A DNA stretch of 64,000 nucleotides from Amycolatopsis sp. CA-126428 (GTDB lineage: Bacteria; Actinomycetota; Actinomycetes; Mycobacteriales; Pseudonocardiaceae), in the NCBI RefSeq assembly GCF_002904335.1, contig NZ_PPHF01000032.1, positions 1-64,000 on the forward strand, given 5' to 3'. The position numbers and the translations under genes were made by a program. Below, piece by piece: positions 51,910 to 60,281 of this stretch. How positions within the stretch are numbered: position 1 is the first letter of the stretch; the number at the start of each line of letters is the position of its first letter. Below the pieces are notes generated by a model. It did not search any database, had not been told where the DNA came from, and worked only from the letters and a program-made list of their open reading frames with translations.

Positions 51910-53037
51910 ATGCGCTTCGTCGACGAGTTCCGCGACGCGGAGAAGGCGCGGGCGCTGTCCGCGAAGATCACGTCGCTGTGCGAGCCGGGCCGCCACTACA
52001 AGTTCATGGAGGTCTGCGGCGGGCACACGCACACCATCTACAAGCACGGCCTCGAGGACTACCTGCCCGAGAGCATCACGCTGGTGCACGGGCCGGGCTG
52101 CCCGGTGTGCGTGATCCCGATGGGCCGCATCGACGACGCCATCCACATCGCCCGGCAGCCCGGCGTGCTCATGACGTCGTTCGGCGACATGATGCGCGTG
52201 CCCGGCTCCGGCGGGAACTTCTTCGACTCCAACGCCGAGGGCACCAACATCCGGATGGTGTATTCGCCGCTGGACTCGCTGAAGATCGCGCGGCAGAACC
52301 CGGACCTGCGCGTGGTGTTCATGGCCATCGGGTTCGAGACGACGACGCCGTCCACCGCGATGACGCTGCTGCGCGCGGCCGCCGAGGGCATCGAGAACTT
52401 CTCGGTGTTCGGCAACCACGTCACGATCATCCCGGCGATCAAGGCCATCCTCGACTCCCCCGACCTGCGGCTCGACGGCTTCATCGGGCCGGGGCACGTG
52501 TCGACGGTGATCGGCTGCCGTCCCTACGAGTTCATCGCCCGCGACTACGGCAAGCCCGTCGTGGTCGCCGGGTTCGAGCCCTTGGACATCCTGCAGTCGA
52601 TCTACCTGCTGATGCTGCAGCTGTCCTCGGGACGCTCCGAAGTGGAGAACCAGTACTCGCGCGTGGTGCCCTGGAACGGCAACATCGTGGCGCTGAAGGC
52701 CATCAACGAGGTGATGGAGCTGCGGCCGTACTTCGAGTGGCGCGGCCTCGGGTTCATCACGCACTCGGCGATGGCGATCCGCGGGAAGTACGCGAAGTTC
52801 GACGCCGAACGGATCTTCGAGATCCCCGGCCTGCGCGTCGCCGACCCGAAGGCGTGCCAGTGCGGCGAGGTGCTCAAGGGCGTGCTGAAACCGTGGGAGT
52901 GCAAGGTGTTCGGCACCGCGTGCACCCCGGAGACGCCGATCGGGACGTGCATGGTCTCGCCCGAAGGCGCCTGCGCGGCGTACTACAACTTCGGCCGGTT
53001 CAGCCGCCAGCGCGTCCGGGAGGCGAGCCGCGCATGA
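51910..53037 (+). CDS. hypD: HypD, Fe(CN)2CO assembly scaffold
   Basis: The product has 375 residues. EVCGGHTHTIYKHGL and HGPGCPVCV are the iron-binding sites, and CQCGEVLKGV and WECKVFGTACTPETPIGTCM hold the [4Fe-4S] cluster. TAGGAGG, overlapping the hypC stop, precedes the ATG. Its TGA overlaps the hypE start. Length and motifs are complete, so it should be active. Confidence 0.96.
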   Translation: MRFVDEFRDAEKARALSAKITSLCEPGRHYKFMEVCGGHTHTIYKHGLEDYLPESITLVHGPGCPVCVIPMGRIDDAIHIARQPGVLMTSFGDMMRVPGSGGNFFDSNAEGTNIRMVYSPLDSLKIARQNPDLRVVFMAIGFETTTPSTAMTLLRAAAEGIENFSVFGNHVTIIPAIKAILDSPDLRLDGFIGPGHVSTVIGCRPYEFIARDYGKPVVVAGFEPLDILQSIYLLMLQLSSGRSEVENQYSRVVPWNGNIVALKAINEVMELRPYFEWRGLGFITHSAMAIRGKYAKFDAERIFEIPGLRVADPKACQCGEVLKGVLKPWECKVFGTACTPETPIGTCMVSPEGACAAYYNFGRFSRQRVREASRA

Positions 53038-54110
53038 CCACCACCGAGCGCGAGCAGCAGGTCCTCGAGCGCATCGAGCGGGCGCGGCGCCGGCGCGCGA
53101 AGGTGCGGGAAGAACGCATCACGTTGTCCCACGGCGCCGGCGGCAAGTCGACGCACACGCTCATCGAAGCCGTGTTCCTCGACGCGTTCCGCAACCCGCT
53201 GCTCGAGCCCCTCGAAGACGCCGCATCGCTGACCATCGGCGACGCCCGCCTGGCCCTGACGACGGACTCGTACGTCGTCTCGCCGCTGTTCTTCCCCGGC
53301 GGGAACATCGGCGACCTGGCGGTCAACGGCACGGTGAACGACCTCGCCGTCTCCGGCGCGCGGCCGCTGTACCTCACCGCGGGATTCATCCTCGAAGAAG
53401 GTTTCCCCGTCGAGGACCTGCTGAAGATCGTCGATTCGATGAAGGCGGCGGCTCTTGCGGCGGACGTCCAGATCGTCACCGGCGACACGAAGGTCGTGCA
53501 GCGCGGCAAGGCCGACGGCGTCTACATCAACACCGCCGGGGTCGGAGTGCTCACCCGCACCGGGCTCGGCGTCGCCACCGCGAAGCCCGGAGACGCCGTC
53601 CTCGTCTCCGGGCCGATCGGCGACCACGGCGTCACGATCATGCTGGCCCGCGGCGAGCTGGACATCGACGCCGACCTCGAATCCGACACCGCACCGGTGC
53701 ACGACCTGGTGGCCGGGCTGCTGGCCGCGGTGCCCGGCGTGCGCGCGATGCGCGACGCGACCCGCGGCGGCGTCGCGACCATCCTCAACGAGATCGCGAA
53801 GGCCGCGGAGGTCGCCGTGGTCGTCGACGAGAAGGCCGTCCCGGTGCGGGACGAGGTCCGCGGCGCGTCGGAGCTGCTCGGCATCGACCCGCTGTACGTC
53901 GCCTGCGAAGGCCGGATCGTGGTCGTCGTCGACGGCACCCGGGCCGCGGACGCGCTGGCCGCGTTGCGCGCGCACCCGCTCGGCGCGGACGCCGCCGTGA
54001 TCGGGCGGATCGCCGACGACCCACCCGGGATCGTGCTGCTGAACACCGCGTTCGGCGGCACCCGGATCGTGGACCTGCTGGTCGGGGATCCGCTGCCGAG
54101 GATCTGCTGA
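53034..54110 (+). CDS. hypE: HypE, carbamoyl dehydratase for cyanide ligand synthesis
   Basis: The product has 358 residues. After a basic coiled N-terminal extension (about 30 residues, ERIERARRRRAKVREERITL) comes SHGAGGKSTHTLI, then FPGGNIGDLAVNGTVNDLAV, and the protein ends PRIC with the C-terminal Cys that carries the thiocyanate. It receives the carbamoyl group from HypF. The extension is longer than in enterobacterial HypE. Confidence 0.96.
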   Translation: MTTTEREQQVLERIERARRRRAKVREERITLSHGAGGKSTHTLIEAVFLDAFRNPLLEPLEDAASLTIGDARLALTTDSYVVSPLFFPGGNIGDLAVNGTVNDLAVSGARPLYLTAGFILEEGFPVEDLLKIVDSMKAAALAADVQIVTGDTKVVQRGKADGVYINTAGVGVLTRTGLGVATAKPGDAVLVSGPIGDHGVTIMLARGELDIDADLESDTAPVHDLVAGLLAAVPGVRAMRDATRGGVATILNEIAKAAEVAVVVDEKAVPVRDEVRGASELLGIDPLYVACEGRIVVVVDGTRAADALAALRAHPLGADAAVIGRIADDPPGIVLLNTAFGGTRIVDLLVGDPLPRIC

Positions 54111-54111
54111 A

Positions 54112-54447
54112 ATGCACGAAATGGCGATCACGCAGTCGGTCGTCGACGCGATCGTCGCCAAGCTGGGCGACGCGGCGGTGACCAGCGTGCGGCTGGAGAT
54201 CGGGCGGCTGTCCGGCGTGGTGCCGGACAGCGTCCGGTTCTGCTTCGACGTCCTCTGCACGGGGACGTCGCTCGAAGGCGCCCGGCTGGACATCGCCGAG
54301 CCGTCCGGGCGGGCGCGCTGCCGGGCCTGCGGCGACGAGTTCTCCCTCGACGATTTCATCCTGCTGTGTCCCTGCGGCAGCGCCGACGTCGCGGTGCTCG
54401 CCGGGCGCGAACTGCGCATCACCTCGGTGGAGGTCGGTCATGTGTGA
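54112..54447 (+). CDS. hypA: HypA, nickel insertion protein
   Basis: The product has 111 residues. [15 protein letters not shown] carries His2, the nickel ligand. The zinc site is CRACGDEF with CPCGS. It acts with HypB to put nickel into the large subunit. It starts two bases after the hypE stop (TGAAATG) and overlaps hypB by eight bases. Confidence 0.95.
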   Translation: MHEMAITQSVVDAIVAKLGDAAVTSVRLEIGRLSGVVPDSVRFCFDVLCTGTSLEGARLDIAEPSGRARCRACGDEFSLDDFILLCPCGSADVAVLAGRELRITSVEVGHV

Positions 54448-55135
54448 CACCTGCGGTTGCTCGGACGCGGACGTCCGGATCACCGACCACGACCGGACGG
54501 TGGTCATGGAGCAGGACATCCTGGCGAAGAACGACGAACTCGCGTCGCACAACCGCACGCACCTGCGTGAGGGAGGTGTCTTCGCGATCAACCTGATGAG
54601 CTCGCCCGGCGCCGGCAAGACGACGCTGCTGGAGCGGACCATCCGCGACCTCGACAGGCCCTGCGCGGTGATCGAAGGCGACCAGGAGACGCTGCTGGAC
54701 GCCGAGCGGATCAAGGCCACCGGCGCGCCGGTGGTGCAGATCAACACCGGCGCGGGCTGTCACCTGGATGCGGCCATGCTGCACCGGGCGCTGCATTCGC
54801 TGTCGCCCGCACCCGGCTCGACGCTGTTCATCGAGAACGTCGGCAACCTGGTCTGCCCGGCGTTGTTCGACCTCGGCGAGGCGGCGCGGGTCGTGGTCCT
54901 GTCGGTGACCGAGGGGCCCGGGAAGCCGCTGAAGTACCCGCACATGTTCGCCGCGACGGACCTGGTGCTGCTGAACAAGGTCGACCTGCTGCCCTACGTC
55001 GACTTCGACGTCGCCGAGTTCGAGCGGGACGTCCGCCGGGTGAACCCGTCGGCCGCGCTGCTCCAGGTCAGCGCGACCCGCGGCAACGGCCTCACCGGGT
55101 GGTACGACTGGCTACGGCGACCTGACCGAAGCTGA
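54440..55135 (+). CDS. hypB: HypB, nickel-handling GTPase
   Basis: The product has 231 residues. It begins [14 protein letters not shown] with a short CxxCGC metal site but lacks the His-rich stretch of nickel-storing forms. The GTPase loop is [12 protein letters not shown], with [21 protein letters not shown] and [11 protein letters not shown] after it. It is the last plus-strand gene of the operon, and its 3' end overlaps hypF, on the opposite strand, by 44 bases. Confidence 0.95.
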   Translation: MCDTCGCSDADVRITDHDRTVVMEQDILAKNDELASHNRTHLREGGVFAINLMSSPGAGKTTLLERTIRDLDRPCAVIEGDQETLLDAERIKATGAPVVQINTGAGCHLDAAMLHRALHSLSPAPGSTLFIENVGNLVCPALFDLGEAARVVVLSVTEGPGKPLKYPHMFAATDLVLLNKVDLLPYVDFDVAEFERDVRRVNPSAALLQVSATRGNGLTGWYDWLRRPDRS

Positions 55136-57242
55136 TCCCGCCGTCGTTGGCGGGCACGTTCCGGTGGGTCAGGACGCGGAAGCCGTGCTGTTCCAGGCCT
55201 GCCACGGTCCGGTCGAGCAGCAGGACGTTCTGGAACACCCCGCCGGAGAGCGCGACCGTCGTGCTGTGGTCCCTCAGCCGGTGGCAGGTCTCCACGATCG
55301 CCGCGGCGACCCCGTTGTGGAACCGGGCGGCTCGCTTCGCCTTCGGGGCGGTGTCGTCCAGGAGAGCGGCGATGAGATCCTCACCGTGGACGACGACGTC
55401 GATGCGGGCCCGGTAGGCGGACCGTTCGGTGGGATCGGCGAGCTGTTCCAGCTCGATGGCGGCCTGGCCTTCGTAAGTGATGGTCTCGCGGACACCGAGC
55501 AGCGCGGCCGCGGCGTCGAAGAGCCGGCCGGCACTGGACGTCAGGGGTGAGTTGAGGCCGCTGCGTTTCAGTTTCACGATGGGTTCGCCGGCGGGCCGCC
55601 CGAGTTCGTCCACATAGGACGCCGCCATCCGCCAGGGCTGCCGGATGGCCATGGCGCCGCCGGGCATGGCGACCGGCCGCAGGTGGGTGAGTCGTTCGTA
55701 GCCGCTCAGATCGGCCAGGAGGAACTCGCCGCCCCAGATGGTGCCGTCGGGCCCGAAACCGGTGCCGTCGAAGGCGACACCGAGCACCGGGTCCTGGTGG
55801 TCGTTGTCGGCCAGGCAAGCGGCGATGTGCGCGTGGTGGTGCTGCACGCCCAGCAGTTCGACGTCCTGTTCGAGCGCGTACTTCGTGGACAGGTACTCGG
55901 GGTGCAGGTCGTGCGCGACGAGCACCGGGTCGACGTCGAAGAGGTGCTTGAAGTGCGCGATCCCCTCGGTGAACGCTTTGAGCGTCTCGTAGTTCTCGAG
56001 GTCGCCGATGTGGTGCGAGACGAAGGCGTGGCGGCCCTTGGCGAGGCAGAACGTGTTCTTGAGCTCGGCGCCGCAGCCGAGGAGGTGCTTCTTCGTTTCG
56101 AGCCGGACCGGCTCGGGCGCGTAGCCGCGTGACCGCCGCTGGAGCTGCGTTCGCCCTCGGACGATGCGCACCACGGAGTCGTCGGTGCGGATGTGGATGG
56201 GCCGGTCGTGGGTGAGGAAGGCGTCGGCGATGTCCTTCAGGCGGCCGAGGTCTTCATCGCGGTAGACGATGGGCTCGTCGGAGACGTTGGCGCTGGTCAG
56301 CACGATCGGCCCGGTCTGCGCCAGCAGCAGGTGGTGCAGCGGGGTGTAGGGCAGCATGAGCCCGATCCGCCGGTTCCCGGGCGCGACGGCGGCCGCGAGG
56401 TCCGCCTTCTTCGGCAGCAGCACGATGGGCCGCCGCCGGCTGCCGAGTGCTTCTTCGGCCGCCGTGTCGACGTCGGCCAGCTCCCGGGCCTGCGCCAGGC
56501 CGGCGACCATGACGGCGAACGGCTTGTCCTCGCGGTGCTTGCGCTGCCGGAGCCGTCGCGCGGCTTCCTCGTGCCGGGCGCCGACGGCGAGGTGGTAGCC
56601 GCCGAGCCCTTTGATCGCGACCACTTTCCCGGCCCGCAGGGCGTCGACGGTCGCCTGGAGCGGATCCCCGCCCCCGGGCTCGAACCGCAGCGTGGGCCCG
56701 CAGGCCGGGCAGCAGACGGGCTGGGCGTGGAACCGCCGGTCGGCCGGGTCCTCGTACTCCTGCTTGCACTCGGCGCACATCGCGAAGGCGGCCATGGTGG
56801 TGAGCGGCCGGTCGTAGGGCACGCCCCGGACGATGGTGAACCGCGGGCCGCAGTTCGTGCAGTTCACGAACGGGTACCGGAACCGCCGGTCCGCGGGATC
56901 GGAGAGTTCGCGGAGGCAGTCGTCACAGGTGGCGGAATCGGCGGAGATCAACGTATCGGCACCGCCGCCGCGCGGGCTCCCGACTATCTTGAACCCGGCC
57001 CCGCCCACGGCGGGAATTTCCCGCACCCGCACGTCATCGACCAGGGCCAGGGGCGGCGCTTCGGCCGTGAGCGCGCCGACGAAGCGGTCGACCCCCGACC
57101 GCGCCCCTTCGACCTCGGCGAAGACACCGTGCACGTCGTTGCCGACGAACCCGCTGAGCCCGAGCCGCACCGCCAGCTGGTGGACGAAGGGCCGGAACCC
57201 CACGCCCTGAACCACCCCGACGACCCGGACCGCGACCCGCAC
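55092..57242 (-). CDS. hypF: HypF, carbamoyltransferase for cyanide ligand synthesis
   Basis: The product has 716 residues from GTG 57242. An acylphosphatase domain ([18 protein letters not shown]) is followed by two zinc-finger pairs ([31 protein letters not shown]). A YrdC-like domain ([23 protein letters not shown]) and a Kae1-like domain ([27 protein letters not shown]) complete it. All four parts of HypF are present. It is convergent with hypB and overlaps it; it therefore has its own promoter in the 57.2-57.5 kb gap. The GTG has only a weak ribosome site. Confidence 0.95.
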   Translation of the reverse strand: MRVAVRVVGVVQGVGFRPFVHQLAVRLGLSGFVGNDVHGVFAEVEGARSGVDRFVGALTAEAPPLALVDDVRVREIPAVGGAGFKIVGSPRGGGADTLISADSATCDDCLRELSDPADRRFRYPFVNCTNCGPRFTIVRGVPYDRPLTTMAAFAMCAECKQEYEDPADRRFHAQPVCCPACGPTLRFEPGGGDPLQATVDALRAGKVVAIKGLGGYHLAVGARHEEAARRLRQRKHREDKPFAVMVAGLAQARELADVDTAAEEALGSRRRPIVLLPKKADLAAAVAPGNRRIGLMLPYTPLHHLLLAQTGPIVLTSANVSDEPIVYRDEDLGRLKDIADAFLTHDRPIHIRTDDSVVRIVRGRTQLQRRSRGYAPEPVRLETKKHLLGCGAELKNTFCLAKGRHAFVSHHIGDLENYETLKAFTEGIAHFKHLFDVDPVLVAHDLHPEYLSTKYALEQDVELLGVQHHHAHIAACLADNDHQDPVLGVAFDGTGFGPDGTIWGGEFLLADLSGYERLTHLRPVAMPGGAMAIRQPWRMAASYVDELGRPAGEPIVKLKRSGLNSPLTSSAGRLFDAAAALLGVRETITYEGQAAIELEQLADPTERSAYRARIDVVVHGEDLIAALLDDTAPKAKRAARFHNGVAAAIVETCHRLRDHSTTVALSGGVFQNVLLLDRTVAGLEQHGFRVLTHRNVPANDGGISFGQVAVASRTTR

Positions 57243-57497
57243 CCGCTCAGTCTGCGCCCGAGCCGCCGGGGTCGCTACCGCATGGGCCGGGCCGCTGCTC
57301 GATCTCCGCGAACCGCGGAACACGATCGCCTCGACGAGCTCCTTCGTGCCGATCACGTCCGCGTCGTCGCGCCGGGCCGAAGTAATTCCGGAGCGGGCGG
57401 CAACCTTTTCGGGCCCGGCGGCAACTGAGCGGCAGAGCTGCGGACGACCCACCGCCAAGCCGCCTGCTCCGGCCCGGCAGACCCGAGGAGTGCTGCT

Positions 57498-58538
57498 TTG
57501 AGGAAGACCAGGTCCACCGGTGCCCGGCACGCCGCCGCCGGGCCACGGGGACGCACCGGCCACCGTGGCCGCCGGGTGGCGATCGCCCTGGCGGTGGGCG
57601 TCTCCGCACTCGTCGTTCGCTCCCTGGTGCGCACGCCGGACGAGCCCGTGCGAGTCGACTCGGCCGCCTACTACCAGTTCGTCTCGGTGCGTGACGGCAG
57701 CGCGCTGGACGTGGCCGGTGCCGACGGGTTCCGGATCCGGCAGGAGAAACGCGCCGACGCCGCAACTCAGCAGTGGCAGCTCAAGGGCCTGGCCGGCGGC
57801 TACTGCCGGCTGGTCAACCGCAGCAGCGGGAAGGTGCTGGGCCGGTCCGCCACGTCGGTGGCCGACGTCGAACAGCAGTCGGACACCGGCGCCACCGCCC
57901 AGCAGTGGCAGCTCACCGACGTCGGCGGCGGCGCGGTGAAGATCGTCTCGCGCGACGGCGGGATGGTCCTGAGCGTGACCGGCGGCACCGACCGCCACGT
58001 GGTCGTCCAGTCCGCCGACCGGGGCACCGCCGACCAGCGGTGGAACCTGGCCAAAGCCGAAACCGCCGCGACGCGGGCGGCGCCCCCCGCGGTGGCCGCG
58101 GCCCCGATCGCCGGTGGCGGCTTCGTCACCGGGGCCGTGGTGGCCGACCGCGCCGGCGGGCTCCCCGGAGGGCGCCTCGAGGCCGCTCCGGGCCTCGCCG
58201 GGGACCGGGGGATCGCGGACCGCGGCGGGCTGCTGCACGCCACCGACGGCGGAGCGAGCTTCAGCAAGCTCGGCGAGGTGGGCGGGGCCGACGCCGTCGG
58301 CTTCGGCAAGGCCGCCCCGGGCGCGCGCCACCCCGCCCTCCACCTCGCCGGCACCGTCAACAGCGTCACCGGGCTCGTCCGCTCCACCGACGGCGCCGCC
58401 GCCCGGAAGCGGATCAACGACGACCGGCACCGGCACGGCGGGGGCGCCGGTGCCATCACCGGCGACCCCGACGTGTTCGGCCGGGTCTGTCCGGGGTCCG
58501 CCGCGGCCCGTGGTGTGCTGTACGGCGACCCGTCCTGA
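57498..58538 (+). pseudogene. Ricin-domain membrane-anchored protein with truncated xyloglucanase-like tail
   Basis: The frame opens at TTG 57498 with GAGGAG seven bases upstream and encodes 346 residues. An N-terminal anchor (RRVAIALAVGVSALVVRSLV) precedes a ricin B domain with QQWQL, QQWQL and DQRWNL repeats (about residues 55-185). The last 110 residues read LLHATDGGASFSKLGEVGGA and ITGDPDVFGRV, then GVLYGDPS, the end of GH74 xyloglucanases, but the catalytic part is absent and the match is ragged. It is probably a relic of an enzyme-lectin fusion; the ricin part may still fold. Confidence 0.55.
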
Positions 58539-58645
58539 ACACAGGCCGCACCGGCCGGGTCGCGCGAGCGCCGGCCCGGCCGGTGGCCACCGGTACGTTG
58601 CCGCCCCGGAGCGGCGCATGGGCAGGAAGAGGGCAGACGGGACAC

Positions 58646-59176
58646 ATGCTCCTCGATGACACGTCGGCGGAGTTCCACGACTTCTTCGAACGGCACTACG
58701 CCGGGCTGGCCCGTTTTTCCTACCTGCTGACCGGCGAGCCGGACGCCGCCGACGACCTCGCCGCCGACGCCCTGATCGCCCTGTGGCAGCGCTGGGACCG
58801 GCTGCGCGCGGCCGAGCACCCGCTGGCGTACGCCCGCGGGGTGGTCGCGAACCTGGCGCGGGAACGGGTCCGCAGCGCGACGCGCGAGCGCCGCCGGATC
58901 GCCCTGTTCTGGTCGCCGGGTTCGCAGCAGGAGCGGAGTCCCGACGTGGCCGCCGTGGTGGACGTGCGGGCGGCCCTGGGCCGGTTGTCCTTCGGGAAGC
59001 GGGCCTGCGTCATCCTGAGGCACGCCTTCGACCTGTCGGAGAAGGACACCGCGCAGGCGCTGGGCATCTCGGTCGGCGCGGTGAAGAGCCAGACCTCGAA
59101 GGCGCTGGCCGAGCTGGAACGCCTGCTCGGCGCGCGAGCGGCGGGCGACCTGGCGGCGGAGAGGGGCGACCGGTGA
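58646..59176 (+). CDS. SigE-type ECF sigma factor
   Basis: The product has 176 residues. Region 2 is FERHYAGLARFSYLLTGEPDAADDLAADAL (in part) at about residues 12-45. Region 4 is LSFGKRACVILRHAFDLSEKDTAQALGISVGAVKSQ (in part) near 110-150. It belongs to the short SigE-family ECF group common in actinomycetes, which pair with a membrane protein gene downstream. Its stop overlaps the start of such a gene (GTGA). No promoter is evident. Confidence 0.9.
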   Translation: MLLDDTSAEFHDFFERHYAGLARFSYLLTGEPDAADDLAADALIALWQRWDRLRAAEHPLAYARGVVANLARERVRSATRERRRIALFWSPGSQQERSPDVAAVVDVRAALGRLSFGKRACVILRHAFDLSEKDTAQALGISVGAVKSQTSKALAELERLLGARAAGDLAAERGDR

Positions 59177-59973
59177 ACGACGAGATCGGCAGGCGGCTGC
59201 GCGAGGCCGCCGAGGCGCACCAGCCCGACCGCGACCGGATGCTGGCCCGCGTGCACCGCGGCATGGCGGGCACCGCCGTCCCGCGGCGAAGCTCGGGCAT
59301 CGCGAGGTCGTGGCCGAAAGTGGTGCTCGCCGGCTCCGCCGCGGCCGGCATCCTGGCCGTCGCCGGCCTCGCCGTCGCCGGAAGCGTCCAGACGACGCCG
59401 GCGCACCCGGACAGCGAAACCACGCTCACCGTCCCGAGCCCGAGCGAAACGCCCGCCACGCACTCCCCCGGCACAACCGGCGGGACGCCGCCGCCCGCAC
59501 CCGGCCATCCGAACCGGACGACCACCGCACGGCCGCCGGCCGGCACCCCGACCCCGGCCGCACCGGCCGGCCGCCGGGTCTCGGAGGGGCCGCTGTCGGC
59601 GCAGGGCGCCATCGATCCGCACAGCACGGTCTACTGGGCTCAGGCCACCCTCACCCTCGACGTCGCCGAGCCGCTGACCGCGTTCACCGTGGAAGTGCGC
59701 GTCACGCAGAACGGCGGCGTGCAGAGCACCGGCCAGTGGCAGACCGGGCCCGCCGGCGACTTCACCGTCACCGCGCAGGAAAGCGACGGCGCCGTGGTCT
59801 ACCGCTGGGAGCTCAAGCCGGGCCGGACCGTCCCGGCCGCACGGCACACCTTCGCCGTCCAGTACAACCACACGGCGGGCGCGCGCAACGCCGACGCCGA
59901 CGGCTACCGCGTGCAAGCCACGGCGTCCGACGGCATCCACACAGTGCAGGGCGGCTTCACCCCGGCGGGCTGA
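59173..59973 (+). CDS. Membrane protein partner of the SigE-type sigma factor
   Basis: The product has 266 residues from GTG 59173. A short cytoplasmic part (EIGRRLREAAEAHQPDRDRM) precedes one membrane helix (VVLAGSAAAGILAVAGLAVAG). A Pro/Thr/Ser-rich linker (about residues 80-140) follows, then an extracellular beta-sandwich (VYWAQATLTLDVAEPLTAFT, FTVTAQESDGAVVYRWEL). It overlaps the sigma gene by four bases. The layout suits an anti-sigma factor with an outside sensor, though the cytoplasmic part has no zinc motif. Confidence 0.78.
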   Translation: MNDEIGRRLREAAEAHQPDRDRMLARVHRGMAGTAVPRRSSGIARSWPKVVLAGSAAAGILAVAGLAVAGSVQTTPAHPDSETTLTVPSPSETPATHSPGTTGGTPPPAPGHPNRTTTARPPAGTPTPAAPAGRRVSEGPLSAQGAIDPHSTVYWAQATLTLDVAEPLTAFTVEVRVTQNGGVQSTGQWQTGPAGDFTVTAQESDGAVVYRWELKPGRTVPAARHTFAVQYNHTAGARNADADGYRVQATASDGIHTVQGGFTPAG

Positions 59974-60281
59974 GGTCTCTTCCTTTCCGACCCGGCACGA
60001 GCGGCCTTCCAGACCGAAGTGGACGGTCGCCGGCACCGCCGGGCCACCGGGATCGGAGGATCGGGCGGTGCACGGTGGGCCGGTACGGCCATCGGGGAAG
60101 CCGGCCACGGCGGTTCGGCGTCGCCACCTCCCCTGGGCTGCGAACCGCCGAACCGCCGGCCAGTGCCCCGAACACCGGCACGTCGTCGCCGGCTCGGCGA
60201 CGACCGCCACGACTTCACCACGGCGAGGGCCGGGAAAAGCCGGATCCTGGACATACCTGGACGCTCGCGGACACCGGCCCC
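59974..60281. other. Intergenic stretch between convergent genes
   Basis: These 308 bases lie between the stops of two convergent genes. Several frames are open by chance but none has coding character. No clear hairpin or repeat is seen. Confidence 0.5.
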
